Below, piece after piece: positions 1 through 9,327 of a stretch of DNA of 29,623 nt; the first letter of the stretch is position 1; every line of letters begins with the position of its first letter. Made by a program: the position numbers and the translations under genes. Location of the stretch: positions 1-29,623 of the forward strand of contig CAZXWK010000030.1 of NCBI GenBank assembly GCA_964644675.1. The letters are read 5' to 3'. The notes below the pieces were generated by a model. The model had not been told where the DNA came from. It saw nothing but the letters and a program-made list of their open reading frames with translations, and made no database searches. Origin of the DNA: CAZXWK01 sp964644675. Its GTDB lineage: Bacteria > Actinomycetota > Coriobacteriia > Anaerosomatales > JAAXUF01.

Positions 1-529
1 CGACCGGCAGGCCGCTCGCGATGCGGGTCACCCGAATCCCGAGCGGCTTGATGAGCCGCGCGAGGTAGAGCGCTGTGGTCTCGCCCTCGACGTTGGGGTT
101 GGTCGCGATGACGACTTCGGTGATCTCGCCGGGTGCGAGGCGGTCGATGAGCTCGCGCACGCGCAGCCGGTCGGGCCCAATCCCGTCGATGGGCGAGATC
201 GCCCCCTGCAGCACGTGGTAGGTGCCACGGAACTCGCCGGTCCGGTCGACCGCGACCAGGTCGCGGGGCTCCTCGACGACGCAGACCGCCGTGCGGTCGC
301 GTTCGGGGTCGGCGCAGACGTCGCACAGGTCGCCCTCGGCGAAGTTGAAGCACACCGGGCAGAAGTGGATGGTCCGCTTCACCTCGGTGATCGCCGAGGC
401 GAGCCGCTCGGCGTCGGCCGACTCCGCGGTCAGCAGCCAGTACGCGATGCGCTGGGCCGACTTGGGGCCGATGCCTGGCAGGCGCTCGAGCTCCTCGAGC
501 AGGCGGGCTATGGGAGGTGCGTAGCGCAT
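1..529 (-). CDS. recR: Recombination protein RecR (partial, C-terminus outside window)
   Basis: RecR acts with RecF and RecO to load RecA on gapped DNA during recombinational repair. Reading the minus strand from the ATG at 529 gives an open frame of 176 codons that runs off the left edge. It begins MRYAPPIARLLEELERLPGI and has a helix-hairpin-helix region (about residues 8-30, with PGIGPKSAQR). A C4 zinc finger follows (Cys57, Cys60, Cys69, Cys72), then the start of a Toprim domain (VVEEPRDLVA, then ATNPNVEGETTALYL). The frame leaves the window at SGLPV, just before the usual Toprim end, so roughly 20-25 residues are missing. The start lies 3 bases after the ybaB stop, and no strong ribosome binding site is visible, which suggests translational coupling. 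The order dnaX-ybaB-recR is widely conserved. Confidence 0.97.
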   Translation of the reverse strand, partial: MRYAPPIARLLEELERLPGIGPKSAQRIAYWLLTAESADAERLASAITEVKRTIHFCPVCFNFAEGDLCDVCADPERDRTAVCVVEEPRDLVAVDRTGEFRGTYHVLQGAISPIDGIGPDRLRVRELIDRLAPGEITEVVIATNPNVEGETTALYLARLIKPLGIRVTRIASGLPV

Positions 530-532
530 CGG

Positions 533-841
533 CTACATCATGCCCGGGATGCTCATGCCGCCGGTGATCTCGTTCATGCGGCGCGCGGCGAGTTCCTGCG
601 CCGAGCGGATCGCCTCGTTGACGGCCGCGGTGATCATGTCCTGCAGCATCTCGACGTCGTCGGGATCGACGGCGGCGGGGTCCACGACGATGGACTGCAC
701 CTGCAGGTCGCCGCTGATCGTCACGCGCACCATGCCGCCCCCGGCGGACGCCTCGAGGCGCTCCTCCTTGAGCTGCTCCTGCATCTCGGCCATCTTGGCT
801 TGCATCTTCTGGGCCTGCTTCATCATGTTGCCGAAGTTCAC
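533..841 (-). CDS. ybaB: YbaB/EbfC nucleoid-associated DNA-binding protein
   Basis: This is a small dimeric DNA-binding protein of 102 residues, the usual family length. The N-terminal part is Met-, Gln- and Glu-rich (NFGNMMKQAQKMQAKMAEMQ) and should form the long helix. It is followed by the conserved segment with GGGMVRVTISGDLQVQSI and a C-terminal helical part ending in GGMSIPGMM. I chose the GTG at 841 because it lies two bases after the dnaX stop. A good ribosome binding site (AGAGAGGA) sits about 7 bases upstream, inside the end of dnaX. The frame stays open further upstream, but that part overlaps dnaX and is not family-like. It is probably co-transcribed and translationally coupled with dnaX and recR. 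Confidence 0.95.
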   Translation of the reverse strand: MNFGNMMKQAQKMQAKMAEMQEQLKEERLEASAGGGMVRVTISGDLQVQSIVVDPAAVDPDDVEMLQDMITAAVNEAIRSAQELAARRMNEITGGMSIPGMM

Positions 842-843
842 GG

Positions 844-2796
844 TCAGTCCTCTCTGTCGGTCTCGTCGTAGAGTTCCGGGTCGAGTAGCCCCAGGTCCGC
901 CGAGACGTACTCGGCGGCCGGCGCGGATTCGTCGTCGGCGGCGGCATCGGACGCCTCGCCCGTCACGGCCGTGGCGGGGCCTTCGCGCTCCCCCACGATC
1001 TGCGCGCCCAACCCCTCGACCAGCAACCGCTCGAGGTCCGAGGCGGGCTCGCGTCCGGAGGCGGGCGGGGCTGCGGGTGCGGCCGCAGGCGCCGGCACGG
1101 GGTCGGTGGCGGGGTCGGGCGCGGGGTCGCCCTGGGCACCCAGCGCCGCGGCATAGGGGTCGCCCGAGGCCGCGAGCGGTTCGGGCTCCGGCGGACGCAC
1201 GGCACCCTGTCCGAGCTGGAGCCGCGTCGGAGGCACCATGCCGAGCACGGCGCCCAGAGCGCGGTTCACGATGTCGCGCATCTCGGGCTCGTCGGCCATC
1301 TGCAGCGCGATCGCCTGGTCGCTGGGGAACTCGAGCACGAGCGTCTCCCCATCGGCGTCGATGTCGACCTCGACCTGCGCGTACTGCTGCGCGCGGGTCG
1401 ACTTGAGCTTCTTGATCTCGACCAGGACCGCCGGCCACGCCCGGCGCACGGCCGCGCGGTCGAGTGCTCCGCTCGCCACGACCGGGTGCGCAGGTTGCGG
1501 TTCCGGTTCCGGGGCGGGCGGCGTCGCCGATACCTCGGCCGACGCCTGGGCGGCCTTGCGGGCGGGCGCGGGCTCGGGCGCGGCGGGGGTAGCGGGCGCT
1601 GGCGCAGGAGCGCTCGCGACGACCGGCGGCGCCATCGCGCGCACCGGCGCGCCGGCCTCGAGCGCTTCGACCCGCTCGGCGAGCGCCTCGAGCGTCATCT
1701 CGCCGTCGGGTCGCGCCATGCGCGTGAGCGCGACCTCGAGCGACAGGCGCGGGTCCGAGCTCCAGCGCATCTCGGCGCCGAGCTCGCCCAGCAGCACCAG
1801 CACGCGGGCCAGGCGGTCGGGCCCACCGAACTCGGCGGCCTGGGTCACCAGGCGCGCGTGGTCCTCGGCGGAGACGTCGACGATGCCCGTCGCGTCTCCG
1901 ACGGCAGCGATCAGGTAGAGGTTGCGGACGTGGCCCGTGAGCTCTCGGACGAACTCGGCCAGGTCGGTGCCCTCCTCGGCGAAGCGGGCGACCCAGCGGA
2001 AGCAGCCGGCGATGTCGCGCCGCGCGACGAGCCCGGCGATCTCGAAGAGCTGCGCCGAGTCCACCTCGCCGAGCAACCCCTCGACGTCGTCGAGCGTGAT
2101 GGAACCGCCCGTGAACGAGGCGAGCTGCTCGAGCGTGGTGATCGCGTCCCGCATCCCGCCGGCGGCGTGCCGCGCGATGAGCGCGAGGGCGGCGTCGGGA
2201 ACGTCGAAGCCCTCACCCTCGCAGATCGTGCGCAGGCGACCGGCGATGTCGTCGATGCCGATGCGGCGGAAGTCGAAGCGCTGGCAGCGGGACTGGATGG
2301 TCTCGGGCACCTTGTGCGGGTGCGTCGTGGCCATCACGAAGATCACGTGCGAAGGCGGCTCTTCGAGCGTCTTGAGCAGCGCGTTGAACGCTGCCGTCGA
2401 GAGCATGTGCACCTCGTCGATGATGTAGACCTTGTAGCGCCCCTTGGTCGGCGCGAACTGCACGCGGCCGATGATCTCCTCGCGGACGTTGTCTACACCC
2501 GTGCGCGAGGCGGCGTCGAGCTCGTAGACGTCGGGGTGGCGCCCCTCGGCGATCTCGATGCACTGCGGGCAGGTGCCGTCCGGGTCGGCCGTGGGCCCGT
2601 GGTCGCAGTTGAGCGCCTTGGCCAGGATGCGCGCGGTCGTGGTCTTGCCGGTGCCGCGCGGCCCCGTGAACAGGTAGGCGTGGGCGACGGTCCCCTCGGC
2701 GACAGCATTGCGCAGCGTGCGCTCGATGTGCTCCTGACCGACGACGTCCGAGAAGGTCTGCGGCCGGTACTTCCGGTACAAGGACTGGTGCGCCAT
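844..2796 (-). CDS. dnaX: DNA polymerase III subunit gamma/tau
   Basis: This is the clamp-loader ATPase of the replicative polymerase, 650 residues long. The AAA+ module carries Walker A GPRGTGKTT (residues 45-53), Walker B IIDEVH (125-130) and the SRC arginine-finger motif (169-171). The zinc module has Cys64, Cys76 and Cys79, but the fourth ligand position normally held by Cys is Asp73. Residues after about 370 are Pro/Ala/Glu-rich linker broken by a folded segment (about 440-540), as in tau-type tails. The ATG at 2796 has GAAAGG about 7 bases upstream. I saw no obvious slippery A-run for a programmed frameshift to gamma, but did not search exhaustively. The gene follows the SRP RNA and precedes ybaB and recR, a classic arrangement. 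Confidence 0.97.
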   Translation of the reverse strand: MAHQSLYRKYRPQTFSDVVGQEHIERTLRNAVAEGTVAHAYLFTGPRGTGKTTTARILAKALNCDHGPTADPDGTCPQCIEIAEGRHPDVYELDAASRTGVDNVREEIIGRVQFAPTKGRYKVYIIDEVHMLSTAAFNALLKTLEEPPSHVIFVMATTHPHKVPETIQSRCQRFDFRRIGIDDIAGRLRTICEGEGFDVPDAALALIARHAAGGMRDAITTLEQLASFTGGSITLDDVEGLLGEVDSAQLFEIAGLVARRDIAGCFRWVARFAEEGTDLAEFVRELTGHVRNLYLIAAVGDATGIVDVSAEDHARLVTQAAEFGGPDRLARVLVLLGELGAEMRWSSDPRLSLEVALTRMARPDGEMTLEALAERVEALEAGAPVRAMAPPVVASAPAPAPATPAAPEPAPARKAAQASAEVSATPPAPEPEPQPAHPVVASGALDRAAVRRAWPAVLVEIKKLKSTRAQQYAQVEVDIDADGETLVLEFPSDQAIALQMADEPEMRDIVNRALGAVLGMVPPTRLQLGQGAVRPPEPEPLAASGDPYAAALGAQGDPAPDPATDPVPAPAAAPAAPPASGREPASDLERLLVEGLGAQIVGEREGPATAVTGEASDAAADDESAPAAEYVSADLGLLDPELYDETDRED

Positions 2797-2832
2797 GCGC
2801 AGCCTTTCGACGAGCGAGAGTCATGCTGTCCG

Positions 2833-2896
2833 GGGGCGTTTGAGCGGCGAAGTCCGCTCAAAACGCCCCGTCGGAGACAGCGAAGCCTGTCTCCGA
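2833..2896 (-). promoter_or_regulatory. Tandem hairpins between SRP RNA and dnaX (possible terminator or attenuator)
   Basis: There are two adjacent inverted repeats. The first pairs 2833-2847 with 2854-2869 (15-16 bp arms, one unpaired base) around a six-base loop. The second pairs 2871-2880 with 2887-2896 (10 bp, perfect). Both loops on the transcribed strand contain CTTCG. Part of the second arm can instead pair with 2895-2900 (CCTGTC with GACAGG), giving a mutually exclusive smaller hairpin. No run of T follows, so a simple intrinsic terminator is not certain. The hairpins could form the 3' end of the SRP RNA transcript, a block to readthrough into dnaX, or the dnaX leader. Confidence 0.55.
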
Positions 2897-2907
2897 CAGG
2901 ATTCCGA

Positions 2908-3020
<113 letters not shown>

Positions 3021-3027
3021 AGGGGAC

Positions 3028-3057
3028 AGTATACGCCCCCGAGGACGCGAGCGTCAC
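3028..3057 (-). promoter_or_regulatory. Promoter of the SRP RNA
   Basis: On the minus strand a -10 hexamer TATACT (3028-3033) is preceded, after 18 bases, by GTGACG (3052-3057), which matches four of six -35 consensus bases. Transcription would begin about seven bases downstream of the -10, near 3020-3021, which matches the 5' end of the folded SRP RNA. Confidence 0.65.
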
Positions 3058-3078
3058 ACGCCCGCGGAGGTCGTTGCG

Positions 3079-3786
3079 CTACTCGCTCGCCTCGGCGCCG
3101 TGGGGATCGGCCGGGGCCGAGCCGCTGGCAGCCTTCCTTCGCGACCTGATCGCGTGAATGGCCGTCGGGGCGACCGAGACCACGATGATCCCGATGACGA
3201 GGTACTCGAGGTTGTCCTTGATGAACGGGATGTTGCCGAAGAAGTAGCCGGCGCCGACGAACAGGGCCACCCACGCCGCTCCGCCACTCACGTTGAACAT
3301 GGTGAAGCGCCCCCACGGCATCCGCCCGATTCCGGCCATGAACGGCGCGAACGTGCGGATGAAGGGGAAGAAGCGCGCGAGCGAGATCGTCTTGCCGCCG
3401 TGCCGGTCGAAGAAGGCCATCGTGTCTTCGATGTACTTGGGCTTGACGACACGCGCGAAGCGGCCGGAGTCCAGGATCTTCTGGCCCGACTTGCGGCCGA
3501 TGAGGTAGTTCGTGCCGTCGCCGAGCACCGCTGCGGCGAACAGCAGGACCAGGAGCACCCAGATGTTGAGCGCGGGGCTTCCATCCGGACCGGGGATCGC
3601 GGCGAGCGCGCCCGCGGTGAACAGCAGCGAGTCGCCGGGGAGCACGGCCATGAAGACGAGGCCGGTCTCGCAGAAGATGATCACGAACATCATCAGATAC
3701 ACCCAGGCGCCGTACGTGGACACCCAGGCGGCGAGCATGACATCGATGTTGAGGAACAGGTCGACGAAGAACTTCAGAAGTGCCAT
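3079..3786 (-). CDS. DedA family (SNARE-associated/VTT) membrane protein
   Basis: This is an integral membrane protein of the DedA/VTT family, whose members act in lipid flipping and envelope homeostasis. The 235-residue length is typical. Family motifs are present: ETGLVFMAVLPGDSLLFTAG (40-59) with acidic Glu40 and Asp52, and the FFPFIRTFAPFMAGIGRM stretch (139-156) with Arg138 and Arg144. Hydrophobic segments lie at about 28-48, 74-92, 165-184 and 193-212. I chose the ATG at 3786 because GAGGAG lies about 5 bases upstream. The frame is open much further, but that part is antisense to the nitroreductase gene. It stands alone on the minus strand, divergent from the nitroreductase operon. Its substrate cannot be told from sequence. 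Confidence 0.93.
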   Translation of the reverse strand: MALLKFFVDLFLNIDVMLAAWVSTYGAWVYLMMFVIIFCETGLVFMAVLPGDSLLFTAGALAAIPGPDGSPALNIWVLLVLLFAAAVLGDGTNYLIGRKSGQKILDSGRFARVVKPKYIEDTMAFFDRHGGKTISLARFFPFIRTFAPFMAGIGRMPWGRFTMFNVSGGAAWVALFVGAGYFFGNIPFIKDNLEYLVIGIIVVSVAPTAIHAIRSRRKAASGSAPADPHGAEASE

Positions 3787-3886
3787 TCGGCTCCTCGGGC
3801 GCGCGGGACGGACGGTCGCATGCGGTGCGACGGCCGGGAGAAGCATAGCGCATGCCGAGAGGACGCCCGCGCCGGTGCCGGACGGG

Positions 3887-3892
3887 TAGAAT
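3887..3892 (+). promoter_or_regulatory. Possible -10 element for the nitroreductase operon
   Basis: TAGAAT matches five of six -10 consensus bases and would start a transcript near 3899, leaving a leader of about 50 bases before the TTG at 3949. No convincing -35 is visible at normal spacing, so this is only a candidate. Confidence 0.3.
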
Positions 3893-3948
3893 GCAGCAGA
3901 GCGCCCGGCGCATGCCGGACGCACCTCCATCCGCCGAGAGGACCGCCG

Positions 3949-4794
3949 TTGCCCGTGCCGGACCGTGCCGCCGACGCGTGTGCCGCCGTGCTCGCCGACC
4001 GAGGGCCCGAGTGGCTCGCCGCGGTCGCGCGCCGGCACTCCCGCCGCGCCTACGACGGACGGCCCGTCGACACCGCGAGCCTCGACGCGCTCGAAACCAT
4101 CTGCCTTCGGTTCGCGCCGTGCGCCGACGCCCGGGCCATCCTCGTGCGCCAACCCGCGGTCGACGTGTTCACCGGGGCGATCGGCAGCTACGGCAAGGTG
4201 GTCTCGGCGCCGCACGTCCTGCTGCTGGTCGGCGACACCGCTTCGCCCTTCGCCGACCAGCACGTCGGCTACGTCGGCGAGGCCGTCATCTTGGAGGCGA
4301 CCGCGCTGGGGCTCGACACGTGCTGGGTCGGCGGGTTCTTCTCGGCGAAGCGGGTGGCGAAGCTGGCGGCGCTGCGAGAGGGCGAACGCGTCCTCGCGGT
4401 GACGCCGGTAGGCCACGCGCGGGGCGAGCAGTCGCTGACCGAGCGCGCGATGCGCGGCATGTCGCGCGCGGCGCGGAGGCGCGAAGTCGCCGAGATCGCG
4501 CCGGGCGGCACGCAGGGCTGGCCCGAGTGGGCCGTCGCCGCGGTCGAGACAGCCCGGCTCGCACCCTCGGCGATGAACCGCCAGCCGTGGCGTTTCTCGA
4601 TGGACGCGGGCGACCTCGTCGTCTCGCGTGACTCCGCCGTCGAGACCCCCAAGGTCACCAAGCGGCTCGACTGCGGGATCGCGATGCTCCACGCCCATCT
4701 CGGCGCGATCGCGGAAGGCGCCCCGGGCCGATGGACCGATCTCGACAGCGGGCTCGCCGTCGCCCGATACCGCCCCGACGAGGAGTCACGATGA
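3949..4794 (+). CDS. Nitroreductase family protein (TM1586-like)
   Basis: This is a predicted flavin-dependent oxidoreductase of the nitroreductase fold, 281 residues. The N-terminal motif RRHSRRAYDG (28-37) and the second-half motif APSAMNRQPWRF (205-216) are the two FMN-contacting regions of this family. The middle carries VGYVGEAVILEATALGLDTCWVGGFF, the usual helix and strand before the second half. The start is taken as TTG at 3949 because GAGAGGA sits 6 bases upstream; GTG at 3955 is an alternative. The stop overlaps the start of the next gene (ATGA), so the hydrolase is probably translationally coupled. The natural substrate is unknown. Confidence 0.88.
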   Translation: MPVPDRAADACAAVLADRGPEWLAAVARRHSRRAYDGRPVDTASLDALETICLRFAPCADARAILVRQPAVDVFTGAIGSYGKVVSAPHVLLLVGDTASPFADQHVGYVGEAVILEATALGLDTCWVGGFFSAKRVAKLAALREGERVLAVTPVGHARGEQSLTERAMRGMSRAARRREVAEIAPGGTQGWPEWAVAAVETARLAPSAMNRQPWRFSMDAGDLVVSRDSAVETPKVTKRLDCGIAMLHAHLGAIAEGAPGRWTDLDSGLAVARYRPDEESR

Positions 4795-5549
4795 TGAAGC
4801 CAGGCACCCGCAAAGCCCTGCGCTGGCTGTGGGTCATACCCGTCCTGCTCGCGATCGCCGTCGGCGCGTTCGTCTGGTGGGGGCTCACGCCACTGGGCCC
4901 GAGCGACGTTGCGCTCGCCGCGCTCGAGAGCGGCGACGGCGTCACGGTCTCGGAAGGCGCCGGGGGGTGGGTGTTCATGCCTCGTGGCGAGGAGCCCACC
5001 CGCGGGCTCGTCTACTACCCGGGCGGGCACGTCGACGTGCGCTCGTACGCGCCGCCCGCGCGCGAACTCGCTCGCCGCGGCTACCTGGTGGTCGTCCCCG
5101 CGATGCCGCTCTCGCTCGCGATGCTCAAGCCCAACGCCGCGGACGCCGCGATCGCGGCGTATCCCAGCGTGCGGACGTGGGTGATCGCCGGGCATTCGCT
5201 CGGAGGTGTCGCCGCGGCGTCGTACGCGTACAAGCACCCGGAGGTGGTGCGCGGGCTGGTGCTCTACGCGTCCTACCCCAGCGGCGTCGACTTCTCGGAC
5301 CGGCCCCTGCCCGTAGCGTCGCGGACCGGCACGCGCGACGGCGTCGTGAACCGGGACAACCTCAATGCGTCCTACGCGCTGCTCCCTCGCGACGCCGACA
5401 CCACGCCCATCGAGGGCGGCAACCACGGGCAGTTCGGGTCGTACGGCCCGCAGCCCGGCGACGAGACCGCGACCATCACGCCTGAAGGCCAGTGGCGCAT
5501 CGCCGCCGACACCGCCGAGGAGATCTTCACGCGCGCCACGGGGCGCTAG
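4791..5549 (+). CDS. Membrane-anchored alpha/beta hydrolase (Abhydrolase_5-like)
   Basis: This is a predicted serine hydrolase of 252 residues. One N-terminal membrane segment (about 12-31) should act as an uncleaved anchor, placing the catalytic domain outside the membrane. The nucleophile elbow is GHSLGG with Ser136, and the likely catalytic His is His212 in GGNHGQFG. YYPGGHVDVRSYAP (75-88) is the usual oxyanion-strand region. The ATG at 4791 overlaps the nitroreductase stop and has AGGAG 5 bases upstream. A second ATG at 4794 would give a protein one residue shorter. The substrate cannot be predicted. Confidence 0.88.
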   Translation: MMKPGTRKALRWLWVIPVLLAIAVGAFVWWGLTPLGPSDVALAALESGDGVTVSEGAGGWVFMPRGEEPTRGLVYYPGGHVDVRSYAPPARELARRGYLVVVPAMPLSLAMLKPNAADAAIAAYPSVRTWVIAGHSLGGVAAASYAYKHPEVVRGLVLYASYPSGVDFSDRPLPVASRTGTRDGVVNRDNLNASYALLPRDADTTPIEGGNHGQFGSYGPQPGDETATITPEGQWRIAADTAEEIFTRATGR

Positions 5550-5564
5550 CCCGAGGAGGGCGTC

Positions 5565-6491
5565 ATGCGTATCGCGATCGCAGGCGGCAACGGGTTCATC
5601 GGCAGGGAGCTCACGCGGCAGCTGGCCGCCGCCGACCACGAAGTCGTCTGGCTCTCGCACCGGCCGGGTCGTGTCGAACCCCCGAACGGGGTCCGCGAGG
5701 TCGCGTTCTCACCCGACGACCCCGCCGAGTGGGCCGAGGAGGTCCGGGCCGCCGAGGCCGTCGCGAACCTGTCGGGCTACCCCATCGCCAGCCGCTGGAA
5801 CTCCGATCGCAAGCGGCTCCTGCGCACGAGCCGCATAGACACCGCGGAGGCGATCGTCGAGCAGATCGCGCTCGCGCGCGGTGAGGCCCGCGGGCCGGCG
5901 ACCTACGTCGGCGCGAGCGCGGTCGGGATCTACGGCGACCGGGGCGACGAGCTGCTCACCGAGACGACGCGCACCGGCGGCGACTTCCTCGCCGACCTCG
6001 CGGTCGAGTGGGAGGCGGCGGCCTTCTCGGCAGGAAGCGTGGGGTGCCGCGTGGTGACGGTGCGCACCGGGATCGTGCTGGGCAGCGAGGGCGTCTTCCC
6101 GCGGATGCTGCTGCCGGCGAAGCTGTTCGCGGGCGGACCGATCGGCAGCGGCAAGCAGTGGGTGAGCTGGGTGCACCTCGCCGACATCGCCGGTATCTAC
6201 CGCCACGCGCTGGAGGACCAATCCGTGAGCGGGCCGCTGAACGCCGGCGCGCCCGAGCCGGTGCGCATGCGCGAGCTCTCGGCGGCGCTGGGGCACGCGG
6301 TCCACCGGCCGTCATGGTTCCCGGTGCCGCTGCCGGTCCTGCGTATCGTGCTGGGCGAGGTCGCACCGTACACGGTTATGAGCCAGCGCATGTCCGCCGA
6401 GAAGACCCTGGCGAGCGGCTATCACTTCCACTTCGTGACGGCCGAGGCGGCGTTCGAGGACCTGGTCGCGCACCCCGGAGAGCGCTCGTAG
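5565..6491 (+). CDS. TIGR01777 family epimerase (YfcH/SulA-like extended SDR)
   Basis: This is a 308-residue NAD(P)-binding protein of the extended short-chain dehydrogenase superfamily. The Rossmann motif GGNGFIG is at 7-13. Family-specific motifs are NLSGYPIASRWN (68-79), GASAVGIYGDRGDE (116-129), and SWVHLADIAGIY (201-212). The C-terminal part (about 250-305) corresponds to the DUF1731 cap, with PYTVMSQRM and a substrate-side helix. The ATG at 5565 has GAGGAGG 5 bases upstream and starts 15 bases after the hydrolase stop, so it likely belongs to the same operon. The physiological reaction of this family is not established. Confidence 0.92.
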   Translation: MRIAIAGGNGFIGRELTRQLAAADHEVVWLSHRPGRVEPPNGVREVAFSPDDPAEWAEEVRAAEAVANLSGYPIASRWNSDRKRLLRTSRIDTAEAIVEQIALARGEARGPATYVGASAVGIYGDRGDELLTETTRTGGDFLADLAVEWEAAAFSAGSVGCRVVTVRTGIVLGSEGVFPRMLLPAKLFAGGPIGSGKQWVSWVHLADIAGIYRHALEDQSVSGPLNAGAPEPVRMRELSAALGHAVHRPSWFPVPLPVLRIVLGEVAPYTVMSQRMSAEKTLASGYHFHFVTAEAAFEDLVAHPGERS

Positions 6492-6540
6492 CGGGCGGTC
6501 GGGCCGGCGGCCGCGGTCGCGCCGAGCGCGGCGAGCGCGC

Positions 6541-7995
6541 CTACAGCATCCTCGAGCTGAGGCGCGCGAGCGCGTTGCGCATGCGCGCGACGCGCCCGAT
6601 CAGGTTCATCGACTCGAGGCTGACCTCATGGCAGACCGCGAGGTCCTCGTCGAAGATCGCGTCCTGTGCGGCCGCCACGCTCTCGTCGTAGAAGACGACC
6701 GAGACCTCGTCGTGCAGCGAGAAGCTGCGGATGTCGTAGTTGGTCGTGCCGATGATCGCGACCTGCCCGTCGATCGTCATCGTCTTGGGGTGGAAGAACC
6801 CGGCGTCGTACTGGAACACCCGGCCGCCCGCCTCCACGAGGTTGTCGATGTAGGTGAACGCGGCCCACCACGCGATCTTCTTGTCGGGCACGCCCGTCAT
6901 CATGAACGCGATGTCCACGCCCGCGAGCGACTGGGCGACGAGCGCGTCGATGGTCCCCTGGTCCGGAACGAAGTACGGCGACTGGATCCGGACCTGCGCG
7001 TTCGCCGCCCCGATGCCGACCAGGAAGACCTGGCGTACCGCCTCGTAGCGCGTCTCCGGTCCCGAGTGCACGACCTGCGCCCACACAGCGTCGCGGCCCA
7101 CGAGCACGTCGTCGATGTCGGGGAAGTAGCGGTCCGAGAAGAGCGACTCGCGGTTGACGCGCATCCACCGCTCGGCGAACAGGCGCTGCAGGTCGGCGAC
7201 GAGCGGCCCGCCGAAGCGGACGTGCGTATCGCGCCAGCTCTCGTAGCGCGGCTTGCCGTCGATGTACTCCTGGCCCACGTTCATGCCGCCCGTGTAGCCG
7301 ATCCGGCCGTCGATGACCGCGATCTTGCGGTGGTTGCGGTAGTTGAGCTTGGTCCACGTCGCCGCGTCCGCGCGCACCTGCGCTCCGGCACGCTTGAGAG
7401 CGCCGAGTTGCGACTTCCCGTAGGTGATCGAGCCGATCCAGTCGTACATGACGCGGACCTCGACGCCCTGTGCCACCTTCGCCGCGAGCAGCGCGCACAG
7501 CCGCTCGGTCAGTACGTCGTTCTCCCAGATGAAGTAGCACAGGTGCACGTGGTCGGTGGCCGCCTCGATGTCGCGGAAGAGGCGGTCGAACTTCTCGGCA
7601 CCATTCGCGTAGATCTGCAGGTCTATGCAGGGCAGCGGGCTGTTCCCGTTCTGTGCGCGGATCGCCGAGACGAGCCGGCCGATGAGCGGAGGGTCCCGGC
7701 GATCGAGCGCACGGGCACCCTCGGCGTGCCGCGCGTAGATGGGCGCCATCGTGGCCTCGGCCAGCTGGTGCGCCTCGATGCGGCGCTTGTCTCGGCGGGC
7801 GATGTTGCGCCAGTTGCGGCCGAACAGCCAGTACAGGACCACGCCGAGACCCGGGAACAGGAAGATGATCAGCAGCCACGCGAGGGTGGTGGACGGGTCG
7901 CGCTCCTCGTAGATCAGGACCAGCACGATGCCGATCACGAGCGCGTAGAACGCGACCGGGACCAGCCAGGAGAAGATCGCCGCGGGTGTGCTCAT
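6541..7995 (-). CDS. cls: Cardiolipin synthase (phospholipase D superfamily)
   Basis: This enzyme condenses phosphatidylglycerol into cardiolipin at the membrane. The 484-residue protein has two N-terminal membrane segments (about 9-29 and 36-58) with the PLDc_N motif, followed by two phospholipase D domains. The first HxKxxxxD motif has His222, Lys224 and Asp229 within NYRNHRKIAVIDGRIGYTGG. The second has His402, Lys404 and Asp409 within FFHPKTMTIDGQVAIIGTTN. No ribosome binding site precedes the ATG. Instead a -10-like TAGACT ends 7 bases before it, which suggests a leaderless transcript. It is divergent from the helicase and convergent with the epimerase. Confidence 0.95.
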   Translation of the reverse strand: MSTPAAIFSWLVPVAFYALVIGIVLVLIYEERDPSTTLAWLLIIFLFPGLGVVLYWLFGRNWRNIARRDKRRIEAHQLAEATMAPIYARHAEGARALDRRDPPLIGRLVSAIRAQNGNSPLPCIDLQIYANGAEKFDRLFRDIEAATDHVHLCYFIWENDVLTERLCALLAAKVAQGVEVRVMYDWIGSITYGKSQLGALKRAGAQVRADAATWTKLNYRNHRKIAVIDGRIGYTGGMNVGQEYIDGKPRYESWRDTHVRFGGPLVADLQRLFAERWMRVNRESLFSDRYFPDIDDVLVGRDAVWAQVVHSGPETRYEAVRQVFLVGIGAANAQVRIQSPYFVPDQGTIDALVAQSLAGVDIAFMMTGVPDKKIAWWAAFTYIDNLVEAGGRVFQYDAGFFHPKTMTIDGQVAIIGTTNYDIRSFSLHDEVSVVFYDESVAAAQDAIFDEDLAVCHEVSLESMNLIGRVARMRNALARLSSRML

Positions 7996-8065
7996 GTGGA
8001 GCAGTCTACCCGACTCCCGCCGCAGCTCACGAGCACGAGAAGCGCGATGTGCCTATACTGACCGC
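7996..8065. promoter_or_regulatory. Divergent leaderless promoter region (cls / DEAD-box helicase)
   Basis: This 70-base intergenic region holds two outward -10 hexamers. TAGACT lies on the minus strand (8003-8008), 7 bases before the cls ATG. TATACT lies on the plus strand (8054-8059), 6 bases before the helicase ATG. Neither gene has a Shine-Dalgarno sequence, so both transcripts should begin at or next to the start codon. The -35 regions are poor matches. Confidence 0.6.
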
Positions 8066-9289
<1,224 letters not shown>

Positions 9290-9327
9290 CGGGCAGCGCG
9301 CGGACCCTGCGGGCCGAGCGCGCGCGG

